A stretch of DNA of 63,525 nt from an uncultured Victivallis sp. (GTDB lineage: Bacteria > Verrucomicrobiota > Lentisphaeria > Victivallales > Victivallaceae). A program made the position numbers and the translations under genes. The stretch covers positions 1 to 63,525 of the forward strand of contig CALXOA010000015.1 in assembly GCA_944389895.1 (NCBI GenBank), read 5' to 3'. The notes below the pieces were generated by a model, which was not told where the DNA came from, searched no databases, and was given only the letters and a program-made list of their open reading frames with translations. Position 1 is the first letter of the stretch. Every line of letters starts with the position of its first letter. This document shows positions 44,670 to 53,615 of the stretch, piece after piece.

Positions 44670-47065
44670 CTCAACTCGACTTTCAGCTCCGCCGCGAGAC
44701 GGGCACGCAGTTTTTCAAACCGGGAATTGACTTCCGCATCGGTCAGAGTCCGTTCCACATTGCGGAACGTCAACTGATACGCCATACTCTTGCGATGCTC
44801 CTGGCGGAGCTTGTCGTCGACGAACACGTCGAAGAGCTGCACCGATTCGAGGTCCGGAAGCTTCGCCCGGCGCAGGAAATCAACGATCTCGGCGTGAGTC
44901 AGCGACTCGGGTGCCAGGAACGCCACGTCGCGGCTGGTCGCCGGGAACAGCGAAAACGGCACATAGTAGCCGCATCCATGCTCCGCAGCAAGGATCACGT
45001 CAACATCAAGCTGCGCAACGAACACCGGGTGCGTCGTCCGCCAGCCGGCCGACAGATCGGCGGCGAGTTCACCGAAGGCACCGGCTTTTCTTCCTTCGAT
45101 GATCACCTCGGCGGCCCGCCCCCTGCGGAAACGGGCATCCTCCACCGGAGTGAATTTATACCGCTTCACATTGGCCAGCTCGAACAGTGACTCAAGTACC
45201 CCCTTGAGGTCATAAAAATCATATTCCTGCTTCAATTCGGCGGAGAAACGTTCCGGCTGCCGCAAACCGGAGAGGGCGATGCAGAGTTCGTAACGCTCCT
45301 CGGGGAATTTCTCCGGCGCCCGACAGAAAACCTTGCCGATCTCGAACAATCGCAGATTCAGATTGCGCCGCGAAATATTCCGCTCGAGAGTGCCGAGCAT
45401 CTCGCCCAGCAATCCCGGCCGCAACACCGCCAGCTCAAGACTCAACGGATTCGACAACTCGATCAGATCCTCCTTGACAAAACGGCGGTCGGCCAGTGCC
45501 GAATTGATGTTGACCATGCTGTAATGCATACATTCATAGAGACCGAGGGAGATCACCCGGTCACGCAACGTCTGCAACCGCAGGTAGGAGTCGTCACGGA
45601 TCGAACCGCACATCTTGCCGGTCACCGGAATCGCCGGAACGCTGTCGAGACCGTTGATCCGCGCAACCTCTTCCGCAAGATCGGCCTCCCGTTCCAGATC
45701 GAGCCGGAACAACGGAGCGGTGACGACGCAACCTTTCTCCGTAACGTCGTCCACCGTAAGATGGAGTTTCCGGAAGATATCAACGATACGCCCGTTTTCG
45801 ACGGCGGTGCCGATCAGAGCCCGGATCCGGTCGAACCGGCACGGGATCACCTTCTCCGCCGGCCGGCCGGAGTTGACGTCGACCTTTTCGCTCGCAAGTT
45901 CACCGCCGGCGGTTTCCAGAATCAACTGCACCGCACGATCGGAAGCGACGGAAGCCATGTCGTAATCGACGCCGCGCTCATAACGATAACTTGAATCGCT
46001 CGAGCTCCCCAGTTCACGGCTGGTGGAACGAATGTTCGACGGCAGGAACACCGCGCTTTCCAGAAGCACATCGGTCGTCTCATCCGTCACACCGGAAAAC
46101 TCCCCCCCCATCACTCCGGCCAGAGCCATCGGCCGAACCGCATCGGCAATCACCAGATGGCGCGGTTCGAGTGAGAGCGTCTTGCCGTCGAGGGTGGTGA
46201 TCCGCTCGCCCGAACGGGCACGGCGGGCCACCACCCGCCCGCCTTCGAGCTTGTCGAGATCGAAGGCGTGCAGCGGCTGCCCGAGTTCCATCAGGACGAA
46301 GTTGGTCACGTCAACCACATTGTTGATCGACCGCAGACCGATGCTCTCAAGCCGTTCACGCAGCCATTTGGGAGACGGACCGACCTTGACATTGCGAATC
46401 ACCCGACCGATATACCGCCGGCAGAGATCCGGGGCCTCGACGGTCACCAGGCCGGGAGCCGGAATGTGACACTCGGGAACCGTGATCTCCGGCAATTTCG
46501 CCGGGGAATCCAGCAGGCAGGAGACATCGCGCGCCACACCCCACATCGACAGCCAGTCGGGACGATTCGGCGTCACCTCGATTTCAATCCGGGTGTCACC
46601 GGGGAAGAGACTCTCCACCGGCGTCCCCAGTTTCAGCGAAGAATCCAGAATCATCAGCCCCTCGTGATTGTCGGAGAGCCCCAGTTCCTTTTCGCTGCAC
46701 ATCATGCCCATCGACTCGACGCCACGCAGTTTGGACTTCTTGATCTTGAAATCCCCCTCCGGCGTGTGAAACACCGTCCCGATGGTCGCGACGGGGACCA
46801 CACACCCCGCGTCACAGTTGGGCGCACCGCAGACAATCTGAAGCGGTTCCCCGGCTCCGATATCGACCCTGCAGACCGACATATGATCCGAATCCGGGTG
46901 GGGCCTGCGTTCAAGAATCCTGCCGACAACCACACCGGTGGGAACCGTTCCGGCGGATTCGACGGCCTCTACCTCGATTCCGGCCATCGTCAACTTGTCG
47001 CAAAGCGTCGGGATGTCACAGTCTATCGCGACGTACTGTGCCAGCCAGTTACGTGAAATATCCAT
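44666..47065 (-). CDS. pheT: phenylalanyl-tRNA synthetase beta subunit
   Basis: Protein of 799 residues forming the alpha2-beta2 PheRS with PheS. Domains in order: N-terminal B1 (MDISRNWLAQYV), OB-fold tRNA-binding domain (about 40-150, QIVCGAPNCDAG), B3/B4 editing domain (about 210-400), B5, catalytic-like domain, and the C-terminal ferredoxin-like anticodon-binding domain (FPATSRDVAFLAPE ... RQEHRKSMAYQLTFRNVERT). The open frame begins three codons earlier at a TTG (47074), but ATG 47065 matches the conserved beginning. Starts 21 bases after pheS. Confidence 0.96.
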   Translation of the reverse strand: MDISRNWLAQYVAIDCDIPTLCDKLTMAGIEVEAVESAGTVPTGVVVGRILERRPHPDSDHMSVCRVDIGAGEPLQIVCGAPNCDAGCVVPVATIGTVFHTPEGDFKIKKSKLRGVESMGMMCSEKELGLSDNHEGLMILDSSLKLGTPVESLFPGDTRIEIEVTPNRPDWLSMWGVARDVSCLLDSPAKLPEITVPECHIPAPGLVTVEAPDLCRRYIGRVIRNVKVGPSPKWLRERLESIGLRSINNVVDVTNFVLMELGQPLHAFDLDKLEGGRVVARRARSGERITTLDGKTLSLEPRHLVIADAVRPMALAGVMGGEFSGVTDETTDVLLESAVFLPSNIRSTSRELGSSSDSSYRYERGVDYDMASVASDRAVQLILETAGGELASEKVDVNSGRPAEKVIPCRFDRIRALIGTAVENGRIVDIFRKLHLTVDDVTEKGCVVTAPLFRLDLEREADLAEEVARINGLDSVPAIPVTGKMCGSIRDDSYLRLQTLRDRVISLGLYECMHYSMVNINSALADRRFVKEDLIELSNPLSLELAVLRPGLLGEMLGTLERNISRRNLNLRLFEIGKVFCRAPEKFPEERYELCIALSGLRQPERFSAELKQEYDFYDLKGVLESLFELANVKRYKFTPVEDARFRRGRAAEVIIEGRKAGAFGELAADLSAGWRTTHPVFVAQLDVDVILAAEHGCGYYVPFSLFPATSRDVAFLAPESLTHAEIVDFLRRAKLPDLESVQLFDVFVDDKLRQEHRKSMAYQLTFRNVERTLTDAEVNSRFEKLRARLAAELKVELR

Positions 47066-47086
47066 AATCGCCAAAGTTCCTCTCTG

Positions 47087-48106
47087 TCAGAACTGTTCGA
47101 GGAAACGAACATCGTTTTCATACAAAAGCCGGAGGTCGGGAATCCGGTAGCGGAGCATCGCCAGCCGCTCGATCCCCATTCCGAACGCATAGCCGCTCCA
47201 GATCTCCGGATCATAACCGACGTTCTTCAGCACAGCCGGATCGACCATCCCCGCACCGGCGATCTCGATCCAGCCGGAGTGCTTGCAGACCGGACACCCC
47301 TTCCCGCCGCACATGATGCAGCTGAAATCATACTCCACCGACGGCTCCGTGAAGGGAAAGAAATGAGGCCGCAGCCGGATCTTGACCCTGGGCCCGTACA
47401 TCTCGATTGCAAAAGCCTGAAGGACACTCTTCAAATCCGCCAGCGACACCCCCTTGTCGATGTAAAGTCCTTCGATCTGATGGAAATTCATACCGTGAGT
47501 CGCATCGGGAGTATCGCGCCGGAAAACCCGGCCCGGAGCCACAATTCGAACCGGCGGCTCATGCGACTCCATCACCCGGATCTGCACCGGACTGGTCTGC
47601 GTGCGGAGAATGCGGCCGTCGGCGAAGTAGAAGGTATCCTGCGGGTCGCGCGACGGATGGTCCTGCGGCGTATTCAACGCGTCGAAATTGTGGAAAATGT
47701 CCTCAATCTCCGGCCCCTCGGCAACAATGAAGCCCATGCGGCGGAAAATCGCCACACACTCATCGGCAAGAATGGTGATCGGGTGTTTATGGCCGGTCTT
47801 CCAACGACGCCCGGGCAGCGTCAGGTCAATCGCCTCGCCTTTTGCACCGTCCCCCGAGGCGAGGCGTGCCAAGGCCGCATCGATCAGCTCCTGGATTCTG
47901 CTCCGCCCGGCATTGAAAGCACGACCGGTCTCCCTGCGTTCTTCCGGGGTCACCCCGCCCATCTCCTTGGAAAGAGCCGGAAACAGGCCGTTGCGCCCGA
48001 GGTAATCGATCCGGATCTGTTCAACGGCCGCGGCGTCGACGACTGCGGCTGCTTTCGCCTCCACCTCCGCCAGCGCCTGATTGATTTTCTCTATAATCGT
48101 ATTCAT
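47087..48106 (-). CDS. pheS: phenylalanyl-tRNA synthetase alpha subunit
   Basis: Catalytic subunit of 339 residues. N-terminal coiled coil (MNTIIEKINQALAEVEAKAA), then RIDYLGRNG, and the class II core: WKTGHKHPITI, GFIVAEGPEIEDIFHNFDALN, HPSRDPQDTFYF, LRTQTSPVQIRVM (motif 2 region), VFRRDTPDATH, FHQIEGLYID and YAFGMGIERLAML (motif 3). The start at ATG 48106 gives the standard length; in-frame ATGs at 48133 and 48193 are less likely. It lies downstream of the rplT terminator and therefore needs its own promoter in the gap 48107-48265, which I could not place. Confidence 0.96.
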   Translation of the reverse strand: MNTIIEKINQALAEVEAKAAAVVDAAAVEQIRIDYLGRNGLFPALSKEMGGVTPEERRETGRAFNAGRSRIQELIDAALARLASGDGAKGEAIDLTLPGRRWKTGHKHPITILADECVAIFRRMGFIVAEGPEIEDIFHNFDALNTPQDHPSRDPQDTFYFADGRILRTQTSPVQIRVMESHEPPVRIVAPGRVFRRDTPDATHGMNFHQIEGLYIDKGVSLADLKSVLQAFAIEMYGPRVKIRLRPHFFPFTEPSVEYDFSCIMCGGKGCPVCKHSGWIEIAGAGMVDPAVLKNVGYDPEIWSGYAFGMGIERLAMLRYRIPDLRLLYENDVRFLEQF

Positions 48107-48178
48107 AAGAACCCGTTTGCTTTGGTTTGACATCACACTCTCGAACCGGAATAACCGCCGCGGAGGACACGGAAAACC

Positions 48179-48199
48179 CGGAAGACACACCACCTTCCG
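48179..48199 (-). promoter_or_regulatory. hairpin in the pheST leader
   Basis: A perfect 6-bp stem (CGGAAG at 48199-48194 and CTTCCG at 48184-48179, loop of 9) lies 73 bases before pheS. It has no T run, so it is not a terminator. It could be part of an expression-control leader; a T-box consensus is not convincingly present. Confidence 0.3.
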
Positions 48200-48265
48200 A
48201 TGTTTTCGGTAGCCTCAGCGACGGCTGCTAAATCGCTTCACGCCGGAGTTTCGCATCATCCCCTG

Positions 48266-48324
48266 CTCCAAAATAAAACAAAAACAGCTTGAAAGCGGTG
48301 AAAAAGTCACCATTTTCAAGCTGT
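48266..48324 (-). terminator. intrinsic terminator of the infC-rpmI-rplT operon
   Basis: On the minus strand an 11-bp stem ACAGCTTGAAA / TTTCAAGCTGT (48324-48284), with an inner GGTGA/TCACC stem, is followed by TTTTTGTTTTATTTT. It starts 21 bases after the rplT stop codon. Confidence 0.9.
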
Positions 48325-48344
48325 CAGCTCAATGTTGCTGAGTC

Positions 48345-48695
48345 TCAGGCCTGGGTGACTTTTTCCACCAGGGCCTTGAACTCCGCGGGCTCATTCACCG
48401 CGAGATCGGCCAGAACCTTGCGGTTCAGCTCGATATTGGCTTTCTTCAGCCCGTTCATGAACTGGCTGTAATTGACGTTCAACGCGCGGCAGGCGGCGTT
48501 GATACGGACAATCCACAGACCACGATACTGCTGCTTTTTCTGCTTCCGGCCGCGATAGGAGTGGGTCAGCGCCTTGTCAACCGCATCGTAAACGGTACGG
48601 ATGTTCTTGCTGCTGTTGCCGTAAAACCCCTTGGCCATCTCCAACGTACGTTTACGACGCTTCCGCGACGGAACGGCATAGGTAACTCTCGACAT
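48345..48695 (-). CDS. rplT: large ribosomal subunit protein L20
   Basis: Ribosomal protein of 116 residues that binds 23S rRNA early in assembly and, in many bacteria, represses its own operon. Typical sequence: [38 protein letters not shown], then [20 protein letters not shown] and [20 protein letters not shown]. Third gene of infC-rpmI-rplT, 24 bases after rpmI, followed by a clear terminator. Confidence 0.98.
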   Translation of the reverse strand: MSRVTYAVPSRKRRKRTLEMAKGFYGNSSKNIRTVYDAVDKALTHSYRGRKQKKQQYRGLWIVRINAACRALNVNYSQFMNGLKKANIELNRKVLADLAVNEPAEFKALVEKVTQA

Positions 48696-48719
48696 CTTTG
48701 ATTCCTCCCGTCGTTAGAA

Positions 48720-48920
48720 TTAGAGCCCGTAGGGCAGCGCGGCCTTGATCCGCTTCATCTCGGTGGACTGCACGGCCCCGTCCTGACGGAGACGACGACG
48801 ACGCTTGGCGTTCTTGGCCGACTTCAGATGACGGCCCCCCGCCCTGTGATGCCGGAATTTACCGGTTCCGGTTTCCTTGAGCCGTTTTGCGGCACATTTT
48901 CTCGTTTTGAGCTTCGGCAT
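48720..48920 (-). CDS. rpmI: large ribosomal subunit protein L35
   Basis: Very basic protein of 66 residues. Conserved MPKLKTRKCAAKRLKETGTG, the HHRAGGRHLKSAKNAKRRR segment and a C-terminus KRIKAALPYG. Its position between infC and rplT is universal in bacteria. The gap to infC is 82 bases. Confidence 0.97.
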   Translation of the reverse strand: MPKLKTRKCAAKRLKETGTGKFRHHRAGGRHLKSAKNAKRRRRLRQDGAVQSTEMKRIKAALPYGL

Positions 48921-49002
48921 TGTTCTTTTCCTTCCCTTTAAGGATTGCTTGCATCCGCCGAGCCGGTCAATGCACCACCGGCTGCGACGTGTCGCCCACC
49001 AC

Positions 49003-49512
49003 CTATTTGGGGGCGAAATTCACGGAAATATTCCTCCCCAGCATCTTCGGTTTTCCATCCGCCTCCGCATACGGAGCCAGTGCGGCCATTACCTGATCCA
49101 TCAGCTGGTACGCCAGATCCTGATGGGCCATCTCACGACCACGAAGAGCCAGAGTGACTTTTAATCTACACCCTTTTCCCAGAAAATCAAGCGCATGCTT
49201 TAATTTTGTTTCGTAATCGTGGTCGTCGATGTTGACATGGAACTTCACTTCCTTCAACTTCTGAGCCGCCTGATTCTTGCGCTGCGCCTTCAGATTCTTC
49301 TTCTGCTCATACTGGAGCTTCCCGAAGTTCATGATGCGCACCACCGGCGGAACCGACCGGTCGGAGACCAGCACAAGGTCCAGCCCCGCATCCTGCGCCA
49401 GCTCGCGGGCCCGCGAATACGAAACCACATCCAACTGCTCCCCATCGGGCCCGATCAGGCGAACCTGTTCGGCATTGAATGTGCGATCATTGGGTTTCAA
49501 CAGCTTAGCAAT
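49003..49512 (-). CDS. infC: translation initiation factor IF-3, probable AUU start
   Basis: Factor of 169 residues that binds the 30S subunit and checks start codons. N-domain: NAEQVRLIGPDGEQLDVVS; linker and C-domain: RIMNFGKLQYEQKKN, KEVKFHVNIDDHDYETKLKH, GCRLKVTLALRGREMAHQDL. In frame, TGA lies six codons before an ATT at 49512. The only start candidates are ATT 49512 and TTG 49500 (or CTG next to it). ATT has AGGGAGG 8 bases upstream; the TTG is about 20 bases from it. An AUU start is the known autoregulatory device of infC in E. coli. Promoter at 49586-49614. Confidence 0.93.
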   Translation of the reverse strand: MAKLLKPNDRTFNAEQVRLIGPDGEQLDVVSYSRARELAQDAGLDLVLVSDRSVPPVVRIMNFGKLQYEQKKNLKAQRKNQAAQKLKEVKFHVNIDDHDYETKLKHALDFLGKGCRLKVTLALRGREMAHQDLAYQLMDQVMAALAPYAEADGKPKMLGRNISVNFAPK

Positions 49513-49545
49513 AACGATACCCTCCCTTCATAAGGATGTTCATCG

Positions 49546-49568
49546 CCCCCGGTCTCCGCGACCGGGGG
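49546..49568 (-). promoter_or_regulatory. stable leader hairpin of the infC operon
   Basis: A perfect 9-bp GC-rich stem CCCCCGGTC / GACCGGGGG with a 5-base loop is placed about 10 bases after the predicted start of transcription and 33 bases before the AUU codon. There is no T run, so it is more likely a leader structure than the thrS terminator. Confidence 0.5.
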
Positions 49569-49585
49569 ATCAACTGCATTTTTAC

Positions 49586-49614
49586 ACTATAATCTTAAAC
49601 GATCTTGTTGTCAA
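49586..49614 (-). promoter_or_regulatory. sigma-70 promoter of infC-rpmI-rplT inside the end of thrS
   Basis: Perfect TTGACA (49614-49609), 17 bases, TATAGT (49591-49586) on the minus strand. The -35 box encodes Val-Asp-Asn near the thrS C-terminus, so the promoter overlaps the coding region. Expected start near 49579. Confidence 0.8.
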
Positions 49615-51319
49615 CCTCAAAACGCATTTTTTCCGCAAGTTGGGTGACGCTCATGCTGCCGAGTTCGCCCTCGCGACGATTGCGCACCGCAACCGAACCA
49701 TCCTCCGCCTCGCGTTCGCCGACCACCAGCAGATAGGGAATACGATCGTTGCGGGCATCCTTGATTTTTGCTCCAAGGCTCGACGCCCGGTTATCGACCT
49801 CAACCCGGAACCCTCTGCCGCGCAGATCGAGCATCAGCTTCTGCGCATAGTCATGCAGCTTCTCCGACACCGGCAGAATCCGCGCCTGTTCCGGAGCCAG
49901 CCACATCGGGAACGCCCCGGCATACTGCTCGATCAGGATGCCGAAGAAACGCTCCAGCGACCCCATCAACGCACGGTGCACCATGTAAGGACGATGCTTC
50001 CGCCCATCCTCGCCGATGTAGGTCATATCAAACCGCTCCGGCAGATTGAAGTCAAACTGAATCGTCGCCGTCTGCCACTCGCGCCCGATCGCATCCTTGA
50101 CCTTGAGGTCGATCTTCGGCCCGTAAAATGCACCGCCTCCCTCGTCGACTTCACACTCAAGGCCGAGCTTGTCAATCGCCTTCCGCAGCGAAACAAGCGC
50201 CTTCTCCCACCGTTCCGGTTCCCCGACCGCCTTGGCGGGACGGGTCGACAGATACGGCTTGATCTCCTTGAATCCAAAACAGTTCCAGATGTAGAGGCTG
50301 AACCGGAGCACTTCGGCAATCTCATCCTCGATCTGCTCCGGAGTACAGATGATGTGAGAATCGTCCTGCGTGAATCCGCGAACCCGCAGAAGCCCGTGCA
50401 ATGCGCCGGATTTTTCGTAGCGATAAACCGTTCCCAGCTCCGCCCACCGCAACGGCAGTTCACGGTACGAACGCAGCCGCGACCGATAGATCTCGATGTG
50501 GAACGGGCAGTTCATCGGCTTGACGTAGTAATCCTTCTCGTCAATCTCCATCGGGGAATACATCCCCTCCCTGTAGAAGTCGAGATGCCCGCTGGTCTCC
50601 CAGAGAATACTCTGCCCGATGTGCGGCGTGTAGAGCAGCTGATAACCGTTCTTGTAGTGTTCCTCGCGCCAGAAGGTCTCGAAGGTGTTGCGGATGAAAG
50701 CCCCTTTCGGGTGCCACAACACCAGCCCCGGCCCGACATTGTCTGAAAAGCTGAAGAGATCAAGTTCCTGGCCAAGTTTGCGATGATCGCGTTTGGCAGC
50801 CTCCTCCTGCTGCTTCAGATATGCCCGCAACTCCTCCTCATCGGCAAACGCCGTTCCGTAGATGCGCTGGAGCATCTTGTTCTTCTCATCACCGCGGAAG
50901 TAACTGCCGGCGATCGACAGAAGTTTCACCGCACCGATTTCACCGGAATTTTCCACGTGCGGCCCGCGGCAGAGGTCGAGGAACTCCCCGGTCCGGTAAA
51001 AACTGATCGCAGCTCCTTCCGGAATATCGGCAAGACGCTCCAGTTTGTAAGGCTGCCCCTCCAGAAATTTTTTCGCTTCCTCGCGGTCCGCCTCGAACCG
51101 TTCAAAGGGAAGCCGGCGTCCGATCAGCTTTTTCATCACTTTTTCGATCGCCTTGAGATCCTCATTGACCAGGCGGTGCTCCATGTCGAAATCGTAATAA
51201 AAACCGTTCTCCGTCGCCGGGCCGATATCGAACTTCGCATCAGGGAACAACTGTTTCACCGCCGCCGCCATCACATGCGCGGCACTGTGACGGATCGTTT
51301 CCAAAGGATAACTTTTCAT
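49595..51319 (-). CDS. thrS: threonyl-tRNA synthetase without TGS domain
   Basis: Enzyme of 574 residues that charges tRNA-Thr. The N-terminus begins directly with the editing domain (His11 and His15 in RHSAAHVMAAAV; LCRGPHV further on); the usual TGS domain of about 60-65 residues is missing and there is no upstream coding sequence for it. The class II core is intact: LVLWHPKGAFIRN, YVKPMNCPFHIEIY, VYRYEKSGALHGLLRVRGFT and MVHRALMGSLERFF, followed by an anticodon-binding domain (ILPVSEKLHDYA). Ribosome site AGGAAAG. It follows rnhB and carries the infC promoter in its end. Confidence 0.95.
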   Translation of the reverse strand: MKSYPLETIRHSAAHVMAAAVKQLFPDAKFDIGPATENGFYYDFDMEHRLVNEDLKAIEKVMKKLIGRRLPFERFEADREEAKKFLEGQPYKLERLADIPEGAAISFYRTGEFLDLCRGPHVENSGEIGAVKLLSIAGSYFRGDEKNKMLQRIYGTAFADEEELRAYLKQQEEAAKRDHRKLGQELDLFSFSDNVGPGLVLWHPKGAFIRNTFETFWREEHYKNGYQLLYTPHIGQSILWETSGHLDFYREGMYSPMEIDEKDYYVKPMNCPFHIEIYRSRLRSYRELPLRWAELGTVYRYEKSGALHGLLRVRGFTQDDSHIICTPEQIEDEIAEVLRFSLYIWNCFGFKEIKPYLSTRPAKAVGEPERWEKALVSLRKAIDKLGLECEVDEGGGAFYGPKIDLKVKDAIGREWQTATIQFDFNLPERFDMTYIGEDGRKHRPYMVHRALMGSLERFFGILIEQYAGAFPMWLAPEQARILPVSEKLHDYAQKLMLDLRGRGFRVEVDNRASSLGAKIKDARNDRIPYLLVVGEREAEDGSVAVRNRREGELGSMSVTQLAEKMRFEVDNKIV

Positions 51320-51397
51320 TTCAAAAACACTTTCCTAAAAACAAAAACGTTTCATTTCTCAATGCAGAAAACAACTCCGTGAAACAGCAGAGTCCCA

Positions 51398-51416
51398 CCC
51401 GCGTCGGTGACGCGGG
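51398..51416 (-). promoter_or_regulatory. strong hairpin in the rnhB-thrS gap
   Basis: A perfect 8-bp stem CCCGCGTC / GACGCGGG with a 3-base loop in the 127-base gap before thrS. No T run follows (TGGGACTC), so it may be a leader or processing structure of thrS rather than a terminator. Confidence 0.4.
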
Positions 51417-51446
51417 GCAGACCTCTTTCCATTTTCTGAACCATCA

Positions 51447-52124
51447 TCAAAACTCTCCAAATAAATCCGGCGTTTCGGGAGGCGGTTCGAGAATCTCCCG
51501 CACCGGCCGGAAACTCTTCCGATGGAACTCCGAGGGGCCCAGACGACGCAGAGCGTCGAGATGAGCAGCCGTACCGTACCCCTTGTGTTCCGCAAAACCA
51601 TACCCGGGACAGAGCGCATCCAGCTCCACCATCAGCCTGTCCCTGTAAACCTTGGCGACGATGCTCGCCGCAGCAATGCTGGCCGACTTCGCGTCCCCTT
51701 TGACGATCGCACGCGACGGATACGGCAGATGCTTTACCGGTCGCCCGTCCACCAGCAGAAAATCAACTTTTTCCAGCTTTTCAACGGCAAGGCGCATCGC
51801 CCGATGCGTCGCCTGCAGGATGTTGATTGCATCGATCACTTCAACCGAAACCTCGCCGATGCCGATCTGAACTCCCGGCACCGCTGCAATCTCCCCGCTG
51901 AGTTCCCTGCGTGCCGCCTCGCTCAACTGTTTGGAGTCATTGACCCGCGGCCACGGCACTCCGCGCGGAAACACCACCGCCGCCGCCACCACCGGCCCGG
52001 CAAGCGGCCCGCGCCCGACCTCGTCGACGCCGGCAACAAAACAAAACCCCTCCGCCCAGCATTCACACTCTGGCCGGAGGAGTTCATCAGCTTCGGATAG
52101 ATATGCCGAATTACGATTCGACAT
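51447..52124 (-). CDS. rnhB: ribonuclease HII
   Basis: Enzyme of 225 residues that cuts RNA in RNA-DNA hybrids and removes single ribonucleotides. Active-site signature [20 protein letters not shown] with Asp34 and Glu35, the later VDFLLVDG strand and [13 protein letters not shown]. Typical placement after rplS. Normal length. Confidence 0.95.
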   Translation of the reverse strand: MSNRNSAYLSEADELLRPECECWAEGFCFVAGVDEVGRGPLAGPVVAAAVVFPRGVPWPRVNDSKQLSEAARRELSGEIAAVPGVQIGIGEVSVEVIDAINILQATHRAMRLAVEKLEKVDFLLVDGRPVKHLPYPSRAIVKGDAKSASIAAASIVAKVYRDRLMVELDALCPGYGFAEHKGYGTAAHLDALRRLGPSEFHRKSFRPVREILEPPPETPDLFGEF

Positions 52125-52149
52125 TCTGGATCAAAGATTCCCGGAAACC

Positions 52150-52497
52150 TTACTTCGTACGCATTTCCTTGACGCGAGCGGCCTTGCCGATCTTGTCGCG
52201 GAGGTAGTAAAGTTTCGCCCGGCGGACATCTCCGCGGCGGACCACTTCGATCTTGTCAATCCGGGGGCTGTTGATCGGGAAAACCCGCTCGACTCCCTGC
52301 CCGGCCTGGACGCGGCGCACCGTGAAGGTCTCTTCAATCCCCTGCCCGCGGCGCGCAATCACCGTGCCCTGAAACTGCTGGATCCGCTCGGTGTCACCTT
52401 CAACGATCTTCACGTGGATCCTGATCGTGTCGCCGACGTTGAACTCGTGACGTTCCGGCTTGACCTGCTCATTGCGAATTTTGTCAAGTATGGTCAT
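52150..52497 (-). CDS. rplS: large ribosomal subunit protein L19
   Basis: Protein of 115 residues at the subunit interface. Conserved [52 protein letters not shown] and [20 protein letters not shown] 52497 overlaps the trmD stop codon in ATGA; the frame is open upstream but overlaps trmD and is not used. Confidence 0.97.
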   Translation of the reverse strand: MTILDKIRNEQVKPERHEFNVGDTIRIHVKIVEGDTERIQQFQGTVIARRGQGIEETFTVRRVQAGQGVERVFPINSPRIDKIEVVRRGDVRRAKLYYLRDKIGKAARVKEMRTK

Positions 52498-53195
52498 TTC
52501 AACTCTATCTCCGTTGTTTGTAAATACTGTTCCCACAAATCCGGCCGACGCTCCCGGGTAAGCCGTTCCGACTGGCTCCGCCGCCATTCGGCCACCCGAC
52601 CATGATCGCCCGAAAGCAACACCTCCGGCACCCGCAAGCCCCGGAACTCCGGCGGCCGCGTATACTGCGGATACTCCAGAAGCCCGGCCGAGTGCGACTC
52701 GTCAACACTGGACTCGTCGTGCCCCAGCACTCCCGGCAGCAACCTGATGATCGCATCAGCCATCACCATCGCCGCCAAATTTCCGCTGGTCAGGACGAAA
52801 TCCCCCAGCGATACCTCGCGATCCGCCAGAAGCTCTATCGCCCGCTCGTCGACCCCTTCATAGTGGCCGGCGATCATCACCAGATGCGACTCCAGCGCCA
52901 GCTCAGCGGCAAGCCGCTGATTGAACCGTTCCCCCCGCGGCGAGGTCAGAATCACCACCGTCCCGGGGCGCCGGATCGCTTCAACCGCTTCCACCAGCGG
53001 CTCGACCTTCATCAACATGCCCGGCCCGCCGCCGTACGGTTTATCATCCACCGTCCCGCGCGCGTCGTGCGTGAACCGGCGCAGATCAATCGCATTCACC
53101 TCAGCCAGATTCCTGGCCGCGGCCCGCCCGATGATACTCTCACCGAGCGGCCCCGGAAACACCTCCGGGAAAAGTGTCAGAATGTCGATCCGCAT
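52494..53195 (-). CDS. trmD: tRNA (guanine-37-N1)-methyltransferase
   Basis: Knotted SPOUT methyltransferase of 233 residues that uses S-adenosylmethionine to make m1G37. Motifs: [61 protein letters not shown] and [11 protein letters not shown] (cofactor knot). Translationally coupled to rplS. Confidence 0.97.
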   Translation of the reverse strand: MRIDILTLFPEVFPGPLGESIIGRAAARNLAEVNAIDLRRFTHDARGTVDDKPYGGGPGMLMKVEPLVEAVEAIRRPGTVVILTSPRGERFNQRLAAELALESHLVMIAGHYEGVDERAIELLADREVSLGDFVLTSGNLAAMVMADAIIRLLPGVLGHDESSVDESHSAGLLEYPQYTRPPEFRGLRVPEVLLSGDHGRVAEWRRSQSERLTRERRPDLWEQYLQTTEIELK

Positions 53196-53216
53196 GCCGC
53201 CGGCCCGACCCGGAAC

Positions 53217-53561
53217 TCAGTCGAGAACTTCGACCGAGACCCGCTTCCGCTGCCGGCCCGCCGCGCCGGAGACCAGCGAACGAATCGCCATGATGGTCTT
53301 GCCGCGCTTGCCGACAATCTTGCCGATATCTTCCTTCCGGCAGGAGATCTGGATCGAACAGCCCTCATCGTTCTCTTCGGTCCTGATGCTGACCTCGTCG
53401 GGATAATCCACCAGCAACCGGACCACATAATCGACAAATCCCTCAAGATCCCTCAGACTGCCGGACTGTCCTGTCGCTTTGCTGCTGCCGACGACGGATT
53501 TCCCGGACGCCCCGCCCTGGGCTCCGCCGGACAGAAAATTAAAAATCGCCTTTAAAAACAT
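53217..53561 (-). CDS. khpA: KH-domain RNA-binding protein KhpA with N-terminal extension
   Basis: Small RNA-binding protein of 114 residues, found between rpsP and trmD in many bacteria. The KH domain has the GKIVGKRGKTIMAIR loop (GxxG) and VDYVVRLLVDYPDEVSI before it. A low-complexity Gly/Ser-rich extension of about 35 residues precedes the domain, longer than usual. The start is ATG 53561; a TTG two codons upstream (53567) is better spaced from AAGG and is possible. Confidence 0.9.
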   Translation of the reverse strand: MFLKAIFNFLSGGAQGGASGKSVVGSSKATGQSGSLRDLEGFVDYVVRLLVDYPDEVSIRTEENDEGCSIQISCRKEDIGKIVGKRGKTIMAIRSLVSGAAGRQRKRVSVEVLD

Positions 53562-53615
53562 TCTCAACGATACCTTGCGTTAACAACCCCGCCGCCCGGA
53601 GCGGCAAAGATTGCA

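Noticed and set aside
48107..48265. T-box leader for pheST
   Set aside because: A GAAGGTGG-like string resembles part of the T-box core, but the full core and an antiterminator/terminator pair are not present.
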